A stretch of 64,000 nt of DNA from Tillus elongatus. Taxonomy: Eukaryota; Arthropoda; Insecta; Coleoptera; Cleridae. Made by a program: the position numbers and the translations under genes. The stretch is from NCBI GenBank assembly GCA_964006375.1, contig OZ023266.1, forward strand, positions 156,247,792 through 156,311,791, given 5' to 3'. Positions 41,237 through 51,175 of the stretch are shown piece by piece (positions within the stretch are counted from its first letter, which is position 1; each line of letters opens with the position of its first letter). The notes beneath the pieces are model-generated. The model did not search any database. It had not been told where the DNA came from and worked only from the letters and a program-made list of their open reading frames with translations.

Positions 41237-41660
41237 TGTAAACTACCACGTGTATTTATTTTATAATGAATAACAAAAAAAAACAGAACAAATAGGGCAC
41301 TGACAATAAGCAAAGTTACCTACCTTTATTCTCCAATAATGCAGGAACATAAGCTTCGTTTTTCTGTATTCACACACAACACCTCTAGGGACCTCGTGTC
41401 TCCCAAAGGACTTACAAACAAAATGGATATTTAGAGACCTCGTGTCTCTTCAAGGGGTTGAAAGCAATTCGCTTTCTCGAGACCTCTTGCCTCTTCAAGG
41501 ACTCAAAAACAAGTGGCAGAGGGATGCAAGCTTCTCTCCCTTCTCTCATTCTTCTTCCCCCTCTCTGGTCTTCTGGCGGAAACCATTAGTAACACTTACT
41601 CTATGTCAGTGTAGCGCGCGACATTTGAATTTAAAAGTGACAGAACAACGAGCATGAACA
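41237..41660 (-). repeat. BEL copy 2, 5' LTR
   Basis: 424 bp, near identical to the other three LTRs. It ends at 41660 followed by the GTTGC duplication. Confidence 0.93.
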
Positions 41661-42229
41661 GTTGCTAAAATGTTTTTCACGTGGTTTTAAATTTCTACAT
41701 CAATATAGTTATTTTTTTCATTTAATAAAAATGTTTGCAGGAAATTCATTTGAAATAGCCCCTTTTCGCCGTTTTCGATATGCAGCGACGTTATTTAACA
41801 TTTGGATCAGTCGATTTATCCTCGAGGGGTGACGGTTGTAACAAAGGTAAATGTAACATTCAATGATTTCTAAACGAATACTCTGAAACGCCTTCTGGAG
41901 AATAAAATATGGCGTGACATTATGTTTGACAATTTCTTTGAAATAAGTTTTGTAAATTGTGCCTCATTTCATTTGTCTAAAATATATACAAAAATTAATA
42001 ATTTGAATAAAACCTTTTTTGCCAGTACTACATGGAACAAGCTACAGTATTCTGTCTCAAAAACTCTGGACTCAGCAACCGCGTTATATAGTATCATAAC
42101 TTGCACATAGCTGTAATAATTTATTCTCCACAGAAAGACATTATCATGGAATGAATTTAGGGTCCATGACTTGACCACAAAGAAAATATTTGTATTCCGG
42201 TACCCATAAACTTCTAAAATGTTATATTA
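41661..42229. other. No gene seen; degraded repeat
   Basis: AT-rich. Near 41730-41780 TTCATTTGAAATAGCCCCTTTT and GATATGCAGCGACG repeat wording seen at 34410 and 35090. No coding signal. Confidence 0.4.
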
Positions 42230-43150
42230 CTCGAGTTTTAACAAAAAAATGTGAATTTTCACCAAATCACCGTTTATTTATCCCCTACCTCCTGAAGCGA
42301 TGTTACCCAAAACAAAACAAAAAAGTTATTTTCTCTATGGATTTATTTTAAATAGACAAATCCATACCATTGAATCTTTGGAAAATTATGAATTGCTTAA
42401 GCTAGGTTCATTCACTCCCGATAAGCGAAATCGCCGAGAAACGTATCTCTATTGGTTTATTTTAAATAATATTATATTATTTAAAATAGACCAATAGGAA
42501 TTAGTTTCGCAATTTGAGAGTGTATGAACCTAGCGTTCGTTTGTCGGGAGGTGACCGGCATACCAAATTTGAAGAAGATATCTCAATTCGTTCGAAAGTT
42601 ATTGCGCCTACTAACAGACAGACGTACATACTGACAGACCAACAGACAAAAAAGTTTCGTTCGAGAATACAGTTTTCTATATGTTCTGCGACTTTTTAGG
42701 CCGTTTTACCCAAAAAAATTCGAAATTTCTTGCACCAATATTCCACCCCTACACATGCAACCCCTAATTGAATTTCAGCACAGAATACCAGATGTTTGAT
42801 GAAATGGAAGGTTTCCTAATAAACAAGCCCTAAAACGTTATATTACTCGAGTTTTAACGAAAAACCGTCAATTATCACCAAATCACCCCCCATTCATCCC
42901 CTACCCCCTGGAACGATTTTACCCAAAAACAATCCGAACCGTTTGTTTGTCCGGTGCTAACTTACCGAGTTTGAATAAGATATCCCAATTCGTTCTAAAG
43001 TTATCGTGGCTACAAACAGACAGATATACAGACCGACAGACAAAAAAAATGTTCGTTCGCAAATCATGTTTTTTATATGTTTTAACACTTTTTACGACGT
43101 TTAAGCGAAAAAAATTTTTGAAATGTTTGTCGCCGATGTGATACTTCCAC
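42230..43150. repeat. Tandem pair of a ~600-bp non-coding repeat
   Basis: The unit from the GTTATATTACTCGAGTTTTAAC word at 42221 recurs from 42837, including ACCAAATCACC, CATCCCCTACC and the ACAGACAGA-rich stretch (42613-42655 and 43015-43045). No coding content. The first unit contains a 48-bp near-palindrome at 42450-42497. Confidence 0.7.
42329..42520. repeat. Outer inverted repeat, left arm
   Basis: Matches 45216-45400 in reverse (TATGGATTTATTTTAAATAG, CCGAGAAACGTA, GACCAATAGGAATTAGTTTC). The two arms enclose 2.7 kb including a long-TIR element. Each arm holds its own AT-rich palindrome around TATTTTAAATAAT-x-TATTTAAAATA. Confidence 0.75.
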
Positions 43151-43183
43151 ACATTGTGATCGTGTGGAAGTAGTTGTTAGGTA

Positions 43184-44773
43184 CAGTGACTTGATAGAGA
43201 CAGTGTGGCCATGAGGTGGTATCATTTTGGGCGATTCATCCGCCATATTTTTTCCACATTTAACATTGCGCTTTAGGAAGGATAGTAAAAAATTGCAAAT
43301 AATAATGAATTGGTGCATTTTAGAAGAAAACTGTAAAGAACCTTTTCTGTAGAGAATTATTTTTCGCTCATAATAGATTAGTCTGTGTTGCCTATTCAGA
43401 TAGGAATCATTAAAATTACTATAAAATAAACTTCCCAGTCAATGGAACTATAGAAACTGTTTATGTTATGAAGTTGACTGCATTGCCGATAGACTGATCT
43501 GATGTTCAAAATCCGCCATGAATAGTATTTGTTTACATTCATTATTTACCTGTACGAAGTAGTAAGTGCTGTAGTTTTTAAGTTATTTTAGCGTGTTGTT
43601 CAGTCATCAATTAGGACTTTAATTAAAGACATTCAACTTTTTTCAAGACTGAAAATTATTTTCCGCCAGTTTTCTTTTGTCCAAACACAAAATATAAATT
43701 TGAAATTATTCTTTGTTGAGAAAATGTTAAGTGACTGTTCAGATGTAATGTGTATTAACCTGAAAAAAATAATTGTGAACAGGTTTGTTGTGTTCAGGCT
43801 AAAAATAGCAAGTAAAAGGCTAATTTAAAAAATTGCATATATCAATACAGTCCTCGTGAGGTTCCGGCCAGGTTCTCTCAATAATTCTCTTTGAATCTCT
43901 GGTCCCTTATTCCGCTGACAATACTTCATTAGTGTATCTTTGAAACTGCCGATGTCACAATTTGCTGCCAACTTCTGTAAGAAACGCATCAAAACATTCC
44001 TTTGGAAATTGATTGATGTTTCTATGCTAGGGTTGCTCCTTGTTTTAAAAAAAACAACTGATCTAATGCGGCAAGTGTCTCGTCCACTTCCTTTTTATGT
44101 CTCTGGCAAGTCTACTGTTTCAATTATCTCATTTTCTTCATCAATGCAGTGGAGGAGTACTGCCGCCTGTACTTTCTCTGAACGGTACTTGCAGTCTGTT
44201 GCTACCACATACAGCTCAAAAGTATCCTTAAATTTCTAACTCACTCCCAATTGACTTCGGCTGCTGTAGGAATTGCATTTTTATTCAAGATGTTTTCACT
44301 TGCCAGGGTTCCCTCCCAAGGTTGAATGATTTTCACGTTGCTTTTCTCTACTCCTTAACACGTAGATTCGTTATGACACAGCGCCATATTATATAGTACT
44401 TGATAACAATTAACATACACCCAGGGGTTTGTATTTAATTACTTTATTTTTTATTTTGAAATTAGCTGGCTTAAATCGGTCTGTCGACAATGCAGCCAAC
44501 CTCATAACACAGTTTATACAGATCCATTGACTATAAAATTTATTTTATAGCAATTTTAATGATTCCTATCTAAATAGGAAACATTCAGACTATAGTCTAT
44601 TATCAGCAAAAAATAATTATCTACAGAAAAGGCTCTATACAGTTTTCTTCTAAAATTCACCAATTCATTATTATTTGCAATTTTTTACTATTCTTCCATA
44701 AGCGCAATGTTAAATGTGGAGAAAACATGGCGGCCGAATCCCCCATGGCCACACTGTCTCTATCAAGTCACTG
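43184..44773. mobile_element. Long-TIR DNA element (CAGTGACTTGATAGAGACAG ends, TA target)
   Basis: The left end CAGTGACTTGATAGAGACAG is mirrored at the right end, and the similarity extends about 270 bp inward (43184-43450 against 44515-44773). TA flanks both ends. No transposase is found inside; instead there is a gag-like fragment on the minus strand. A Tc1/mariner-type origin is inferred from the TA target only. Confidence 0.78.
43850..44232 (-). pseudogene. Gag-like retroelement fragment inside the long-TIR element
   Basis: Reading the minus strand in shifting frames gives DTFELYVVATDC, AAVLLHCIDEENEIIETVDL, then CFDAFLTEV and, one frame over, QKLAANCDIGSFKDTLMKYC and RELLREPGRNL. This word order resembles the gag of Ty3/gypsy elements of the kind that often carries FxLYLxA, LLHxxGExAxE and LxxLAxxCxFG. 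Stops and shifts show it is dead. Resemblance judged by eye only. Confidence 0.5.
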
Positions 44774-44775
44774 TA

Positions 44776-45215
44776 TTGTTAGGTAGATACCAAATCAGCA
44801 TTGAAAAAGTCAGGATGCAGTAGATAAGTGCCTTATGGAAGCTAATTTTAATGCATTGTATAAAGCCTCTATGTAAAAGCTGCATGGGTACAAAATTTTA
44901 TAAAAACTGCGTTAATAAGTTTCGGATGTGGCATGTTTGCAGGAGAATTTGCAACTTTTAGGCACCGAAATGTAATTAATTTACGGCAACTTCAATAAAC
45001 GCTGACCTTACTTTTTGTATAAATGGCATTTTTGATGATCGTTATTGGCTGTGGCAACAAAATCTAATCATTTGACTTTATTTTACGTTGCAAGTCAACA
45101 TTTGTGCAGCTTGAAAGCACTATACAATGCAGCAATTAACAAAGAAATTCTATACTCTTGCTTGCGCTCAAGTAGCAACCTAATTACGCTCTCCTCTCTC
45201 CACCCTTCGACACTC
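44776..45215. other. No gene seen
   Basis: AT-rich spacer between the long-TIR element and the outer inverted arm. Confidence 0.35.
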
Positions 45216-45400
45216 GCAAATTGCGAAACTAATTCCTATTGGTCTATTTTAAATAATATAATATTATTTAAAATAAACCATTAGAGCTACGTTTCTCGGC
45301 GATTTCGCAATTCGGGAGTGTATGAACGCAATGCATAATTTTCCAAAGATCCTATAGTATGGATTTGTCTATTTAAAATAAATCCATAGAGAAAAAATAT
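45216..45400. repeat. Outer inverted repeat, right arm
   Basis: Reverse relative of 42329-42520. It contains the palindrome CCTATTGGTCTATTTTAAAT ... ATTTAAAATAAACCATTAG (about 45235-45287). Confidence 0.75.
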
Positions 45401-45585
45401 ATATTTTTTGGAGAGGCACCTTTTCGAACAAATGAATATTCTGGCTGGTAGAAATCGATTTAGACTTTTGACATTTAGAAATTAGAAATACGAAATGACA
45501 TTTAATTGAGGTTAGCCAGTTACCAGTTAGGACAATTTTTCAAAATTTGTTTTGTTTGCGTGTGTACTATCAATAATTTGTAATT

Positions 45586-45730
45586 ATGCCTGACAAAAAG
45601 TTAGATGAATTTGACTATGCCAAATTTGATTGGCTCAAACTTAAAAAAGAAATGGATGAGGCCATTCCAACGGAATCATTTAAGGAAAAGTTTATGAGAA
45701 AAGTCATGGAAAATCCACTTGTTCCATTAG
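45586..45730 (+). CDS. HIGD2A: HIG1-domain protein, exon 1
   Basis: Codes for the first 48 residues plus one base: MPDKKLDEFDYAKFDWLKLK, then ESFKEKFMRKVMENPLVPL. The FKEKFxRKxxENPxVPxG segment is the N-terminal lead-in of HIG1 proteins. Donor GTGAAT at 45731 in phase 1. Without splicing the frame ends early in the intron. The gene sits between repeats with no host neighbour. Confidence 0.88.
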
Positions 45731-45786
45731 GTGAATATTTTAATGCTCGTGTTTTGACCCATTTTCTCATATTGAACCGATTTTAG

Positions 45787-45971
45787 GAGTCCTAGCAACA
45801 ACAGCTGCTCTTTGTTATGGTTTGTATAGTTTTCGAAATGGTGAGAAACAAATGTCACAATACATGATGAGAACTAGAATAGCAGCTCAAGGGTTTACTG
45901 TACTTGCAATGGTTATTGGTGTTGGTATGGCAGCCAAAAAGACATCTGCATCAAAAGCGACAAAAATGTGA
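45787..45971 (+). CDS. HIGD2A: HIG1-domain protein, exon 2
   Basis: Follows GATTTTAG after a 56-nt intron and completes a 109-residue protein. It encodes the two membrane helices (GVLATTAALCYGLYSF and FTVLAMVIGVGMAA) separated by the conserved loop QYMMRTRIAAQ, which fits the family signature Q-x3-R-x-R-x3-Q. HIG1/Rcf1 proteins sit in the mitochondrial inner membrane and help assemble or regulate cytochrome c oxidase and respiratory supercomplexes; HIGD2A-type members are about 100-110 residues. The N-terminal extension and loop favour the HIGD2A over the HIGD1A type (inference). TGA at 45969-45971. Confidence 0.88.
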
Positions 45972-46693
45972 ATAGTAGTCACTGTAAAAGTACAAATATT
46001 GTATATAGTTAGTTAAAATTATATAGCGATTGATATTATCTAATAGACTGGAATGTTGTTGGACTGTTTTACTACTTCTTGTATCCTAATTCACCATGAT
46101 TTTACTTGTAGTCAATTGTTAAAAAGGCTTCTGTCTATGTTTCACCCTGAATTTGCTTGCAGGTATGCTTTTGTGTGGTCCATATTTAGAACATTAAAAT
46201 ATCCTTATAACACAAAAATGCATAACAATTACCTGCTTAATTGTTCAAATTTTAGTGTTAACTGCACAAAAACCACAAACGTTTTAACATATTACCACAG
46301 AGTGAACCAATTATGCAAAAATATGTGAAACCAAAAAATTGTTTCAGATATTATGTTGGTAACGGATTTTTCGGTGGAAATATAAAACATGAGACCTAAA
46401 AAGTAAAGCCAATTAAAAACTACAAAAAACTTTAGTTACATCTTTTTTATGCACATACAAATATCCGACTAAGATTTATAAAAACACTTAAAAAAATACT
46501 GCATAACTGTAAAAAAAGTCGGTAACTAATGCCATGCAACTGTTACATAAATTGTTGTTCTAAAAATATAAATAACTTGAGAACACAGTAAAAAAAAATA
46601 AACCTCGTCCAATTTTATTAAACAAACAATTTCAAGAATTCTTTAACTTTATGCCATTTCAAGGTTAGCTTTAATAGCTTGTCTTTTAGCGAA

Positions 46694-46698
<5 letters not shown>
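45972..46698. other. Probable 3' UTR and spacer after the HIG1 gene
   Basis: AT-rich. A 91-codon frame at 46053-46328 has no recognisable motif. Polyadenylation is not pinned down (an AATAAA occurs near 46600, perhaps too far). Confidence 0.4.

Positions 46699-46752
<54 letters not shown>
46699..46752. repeat. (TA)n microsatellite
   Basis: About 54 bp of pure TA, preceded by TTTTAGCGAAATTTTTA, wording reminiscent of the dispersed hairpin end. Confidence 0.9.
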
Positions 46753-46754
<2 letters not shown>

Positions 46755-46857
46755 TGTCCAGAAACTATGTGTCAAGACTTCAGGGGGTGATTCGTCACAA
46801 AAAATTAGCGCCACAATGTCGTATAATTTTTTTTCGAAAACTCAATATTACCCTTAA

Positions 46858-48563
46858 TATCCTAGCGTTACATATATGTAACGCTAAATTGCAGGTATTT
46901 ATCGGCTATTACTTGGCACCTTACGCTACTCACCAACAAATGGCAAATTTTAATTGCCTGTTTATTCATATTTTAACGTGTTAGAGGCGACATATTTTCA
47001 TATCGAACGGTTTTATAGATTTGAGTGAATGTTGTTTGAAGTGCTTGTAAAATTTCGAAAAAAGATGGACATACGACAAGTGTAAGTATTGTAATTTTTG
47101 TATTTAGTTAAAAAATATCATGAAATTGTTGAATTATTGGAGTTATTACATATATTATCTGGTAATTTATTCAAAACAGTACTTAGAATCAGTTTTCATG
47201 TTTTTGAGACCAACAGTAGTGATATGTTACATATATGTAACACTAGGATAAAGGATGAAAGAAAATAACATATGTAGCAGAAAATTGTCTTATAAATATA
47301 TATGATTTCATCATATGGCATATTTATTTTAGCAAGGGCCTAACACTGGAAGAAGCTTTACGGATGGTTTATGAAGATGATAATGTAGATACCATTTACA
47401 CCGAGCCTCCAGAAGTAAATGTAATAACTGATGAGGAGTCTGGGAATGACGATGGGGATGTCGACCATTTACCTGGACGACAACTTAGGGCTCAAGATGA
47501 AGTGAGGCTACATAATAAAAGGTTAGACGAAAATATCAATAGGGCACAAGAAAATATTGTAACGCGTGATACAAAAAGTAGAAACTTTTCATGGGCTGAT
47601 GGGGATTTGGTAAAGAACATAAAAGTGTTCCCGGTTGAAAATTTTCAAGAATTCACAGATATGAGTCCGGTAGATATTTTTGAATTATTTTGGGATGATA
47701 ATTTGTTTCATTATATACAAGAAGAGACAAGAAAATATGCTTTATTCAAAAATTGTCTGGACCCTAACATTACAATAGAGAAACTAAAATGTTTCTTGGG
47801 CATAATGATTCTTAGTGGCTTTGATCATAAACCAGGAAAAAGGTACTACTGGAATTCTCAACAGGATATGGCTAATACGCTAGTAAAAAATAGTATGAGA
47901 CGAAACAGGATTGAACTGATTATGAAGTATTTGCATTTGGCTGACAACACTAAAATGGATGAAAAGGACAAGGCATGGAAAGTACGCCCTTTTATGGACC
48001 ATGTGAAAAAAATGTTTTTGCGATACTTTGTTCCAGAAGAAGATTTAGATTAGGATGAATCAATGGTAAAGTATTTTGGCAGGCACGGGTGTAAACAATT
48101 TATCCGGGGTAAGCCCATTCATTTTGGTTTCAAAATGTGGTTGCTAAACACCAAATCTGGTTACCTTGTAAATTTGGACATTTATCAGGGTAAAAATCCT
48201 AAGATTCTTAAAAATGACGAAATGTTATATGGAAATGTACTGCTCCATTAGTACAAATGATAAGAGAACTTCCTGATGGGAAACGAAAATTACCATATAA
48301 ATTATATAGGGATGATCTATTTACTAGTCTCAATTTGCTTGAAGATATGCGGGAGCAAGGGATATGGTGCACTGGAACTATACGGGAAAATCGTGTATCA
48401 AAAAGTATACCATTTTCAGCTAAAACTGTTTTTCAGAAAGAAGCAAAACGAGGTGATTGTCTAACGACTATTGACCGTAATTCTGGAATTATGTTTGTTC
48501 GTTGGTCTGATAACAATACAGTTACAACTGCGTCAACTTGTTATGGAAAAGAACCGATTACCT
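46858..48563 (+). mobile_element. piggyBac-like element, 3'-truncated
   Basis: A TTAA at 46854-46857 precedes TATCCTAGCGTTACATATAT, which continues into a perfect palindrome (CTAGCGTTACATATATGTAA then CGCTA, 46862-46886). A related inverted copy lies at 47226-47254. The transposase follows at 47364 and stops abruptly at 48563 where a LINE begins. piggyBac elements target TTAA. The right end is missing, or displaced to near 50533 where a TTTACATATATGTA word recurs. Confidence 0.7.
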
Positions 48564-48565
48564 AG
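47364..48565 (+). pseudogene. piggyBac transposase (one stop, one frameshift, truncated)
   Basis: The DDE_Tnp_1_7 family is recognised from FSWADGDLV, then [60 protein letters not shown] and NRVSKSIPFSAK. A TAG at 48051-48053 breaks the frame just before the catalytic [10 protein letters not shown], and a shift near 48245 moves the reading to the frame 48257-48565. The C-terminal third, including the cysteine-rich tail, is missing. The N-terminal acidic stretch is normal for the family. The element is inactive. Confidence 0.88.
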
Positions 48566-50420
48566 GTTAGGTTAGGTTTGACCATAAGGTCTATTGTGGC
48601 TCACGCCTAATAGTTATATTTCGCCCAACAAAGCCAGCCTCCTGCAGAGGTCGATAATCTTCGTGGGCGAAAGTTGATCCAGATCCTCCTGAGCAAGCTT
48701 TATCTTGCCCAAGAAAGGATCCAAAGCGCTTCCCGGGACGGGTTGTACTCTAGCAGTTTTCCAGTTACTAGGGAATATGCCTCTGTTGTAAGATGTCTGA
48801 AACAGACGAGTCAGGATAGGAGCAAGTTCTGGTGCGCATTTTTTGAGAACAATTTCTGAGATCGCGTCAAGGCCAGAGGCTTTCCTGGTATTAAGAGAAG
48901 AGAGCATATTTCGTACATTTTTAGTTTTGAAAATGATCGTCATTTTATGCGCGACATTGGGGACTGTTGGTGGTTGCACATTTGGAGGTGGGTTGAGAGT
49001 AGAATTGCCGGCGAACAACGAGGCAAAAAGTTCAGCCTTGCCCAGGACGGTAGAAACAATTTCATCCCCTGAGACAAGAGGTGGGAACGTGCTCTTGCAG
49101 AAATTATTCCCAATAGATTTAGCAAGAGTCCAGAAGGGTTTGCTGCCCTTGGAGCTTATGAGGACTTTGTTTTTGATGTGGTTATTAAACGAGTTTTTTG
49201 CCTCAGAAAGAATGCGGACATAGCGGTTTCTTGCGTCGTTAAATGCTTGACGGTTTTCTTGACTGGGATTGTGTAGAAGCGTTTTGTGGGCTTTGACCTT
49301 TTCAAGTCTGGCCTTGTCACAAGATTTAAAGAACCAGGACTTTTGAGTGGCTGAAGAGGTTTTCTGTGTACGTGGAATAAATAATTCCATGCCAGCTTGG
49401 ATGATTTCGGTGACGTTTTGTGAGATATCAGAGGGGTCAGGATGAGAGAAGTAAACAGACGTCCATGGAAATGAAGAAAAGTAATCTCGCATTTCTTCCC
49501 AGTTCGCGGAGTTGTAGTGCCAAACGATACGTGGGTGTGATGACTGTGTGACCTCGGGTTGCATTGCGCAGGAAGCGGTGACCATGCCATGGTCTGAGCG
49601 ATCGAGGTGGGCGGTGACTGATATCTTATAGCATTCAGGTTTTGTAGTAAGAAGGAGATCCAAGGGATTTGAGCTGTGTGTTGGGATACGAGGAAAGTAA
49701 GTAGGTTGCTGAACCATATTGCTGACTGCAAAGGCCTCTCCCTTCTGGATCTGTTTTTGAAGATCCTAGCCATTCCTTATTATGGACATTGAGGTCACCA
49801 AGAATAGTGACCTCGGAGGAAGGATATTCAGAAATCAGGTGGTCGGTTTTTTCAGAAAGGTAGTCAAAGAGCTGGACAAAGTTGTTGTCAGAAGGTGATC
49901 GGTAAATGCAACAGATGAATTTAGTTGCAGCCCTGAGAGAGAGTTTTATCCATAGTATGTCTTTTCTTCTAGCTTCTAAATTGCGGAGTCTGGTGCAGGG
50001 TAGATTGTTGCGGCCGTATGCGCACACGCCTCCATGCAATCTAAAGGAAGTAAGGAGCTCATACCCCGGGAAATTAAGGTGATTAGTGGCTGTTTTGGCA
50101 CTGATTTGAGTTTCGGTGAGGAAGAGGAGTTGGGGCCTATTAGCCTGGAGGAAATGGTGGACGGAGTTCAGGTTATAATTTAGGCCACATATATTCGAGA
50201 AGGATATGTTAAATCTTGATGCTGGCGCCCCCTGTACACCCCTCTCCCGGAGATCCGAATGGAGGGGTATTTTACCTCCGGAATCTTTTGTACAAGGAGG
50301 AGCCATCATCATTTTTGCTTATAAGGGAAACCGACTAATACACCAGAACCGGAAACGTCCGTTGGGACTTCACCGGCCCCGCCCCTTGATGCATGGGGTG
50401 GTACCTCCCCTGGCGTGAAA
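48563..50420 (-). mobile_element. LINE with 5' endonuclease and chimeric 3' tail
   Basis: Minus-strand LINE from about 50420 to 48563. It carries the endonuclease and the beginning of the RT, then jumps to an unrelated C-terminal tail and ends with CTAACCTAACCTA (three CCTAA units). It has truncated a piggyBac element at its 3' end. Confidence 0.75.
48614..50312 (-). pseudogene. LINE endonuclease/partial RT, frameshifted
   Basis: The upstream frame (50312-49635) has the endonuclease: FNISFSNICGLNYNLNSV, LFLTETQIS, GGVCAYGRNN, CCIYRSPSDNNF, and ILGDLNVHNKEWLG. A frameshift near 49740 leads to the second frame (49717-48614), with DRSDHGMV, a linker, and the RT start RKASGLDAISEIVLKKC and IFPSNWKTARVQPVP. 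Then, instead of the RT fingers and the YADD active site, the frame continues GSALDPFLGKIKLAQEDLDQ and ends CRRLALLGEI. So the RT core is missing and the tail seems to belong to a different protein. Confidence 0.82.
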
Positions 50421-50697
50421 AAATCCTTTACTATCACACCTACCATTGTAAATAATAATTATTTTTTTCTGCAAAACTTTTGTAACTTTAATGAAATTTG
50501 TAACACAATATTTTTAAAACGACTTGCAGTATTTACATATATGTACCAAATTTTAAATTTCTAGCTCCATAGAAAATAGAAATTTCTTCAAGTGATGCAC
50601 ATATTGGGAATCACTGGGACCTCTGAAACCAATCTCCAAAATCTATTTAAATTTAAGGAATGTTTTAATAATATACGTTACTAATAGTGTACAATTA
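50421..50697. other. No gene seen; possible piggyBac right remnant
   Basis: AT-rich. TTTACATATATGTA at about 50532-50545 resembles the palindromic core of the piggyBac ends at 46866 and 47231; otherwise nothing. Confidence 0.35.
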
Positions 50698-51175
50698 TGA
50701 AAATTCACTACAATAATGCACTGGCTGCGTCCCGAATTTTTTATTTAAATTTATTCTGTCAAATATAGCATGAGTTATCAGTTACTCTTTATACCAGTCC
50801 TGAGGACTGCCTGAGTGACTGTTTAAGATACTAACATTTTATGTATTTATAAGAAAGCATGAACTGAATTCATAAGAAGCAATGTAATTATTTGTAAAAT
50901 AAATAAATAAAAATAATAATAATAAAATATAAAACGTAATTATAAATTACAAACTTTATAATTATTTAAGCTACTTATAAAATACCGCAGAAAGGGTCTA
51001 CTTCAAATGAATTTTCTGCAAATATTTTAGTCAAATGCAAAACGATAGCTATTGAAACAGAAACTTAAAACAAGATCCTGGACAACACAATCAGTGTCAT
51101 ATTTATTATATAACCCGCGTTCGTTTCAGGATATTTGTTCAAGAATTACCAATATTGACGTTTTAAGGAGAAAAA
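50698..51175 (-). repeat. Dispersed repeat, diverged copy
   Basis: Starts with the complement of the terminal motif (50698-50740, TTCACTACAATAATGCACTG) and includes at 50993-51090 AGAAAGGGTCTACTTCAAAT and GAATTTTCTG wording shared with copy A at 5350-5400 and copy B at 17400-17450. Confidence 0.65.

Larger units (their letters stand above)
35197..41660 (-). mobile_element. Full-length BEL/Pao retrotransposon, copy 2 (inverted)
   Basis: A complete 6.46-kb element of the same family as copy 1, on the other strand and 1.5 kb away. LTRs at 35197-35618 and 41237-41660, target duplication GTTGC, intact polyprotein. Its 5' LTR/PBS junction differs from copy 1: one extra T near the LTR end and a changed primer-binding site. 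Confidence 0.96.

Noticed and set aside
27200..41657. The same 71-codon frame occurring four times
   Set aside because: It lies on the antisense strand of each BEL LTR and recurs only because the LTRs are copies.
43940..44239. 99-codon plus-strand gene
   Set aside because: Antisense to the gag-like minus-strand reading, and with no motif of its own.
46053..46328. 91-codon frame after the HIG1 gene
   Set aside because: No motif, no splice context, AT-rich noise in the probable 3' UTR.
48563..48580. Interstitial telomere (TTAGG)n
   Set aside because: Only about three units, and they form the 3' tail of a LINE; too short to call telomeric.
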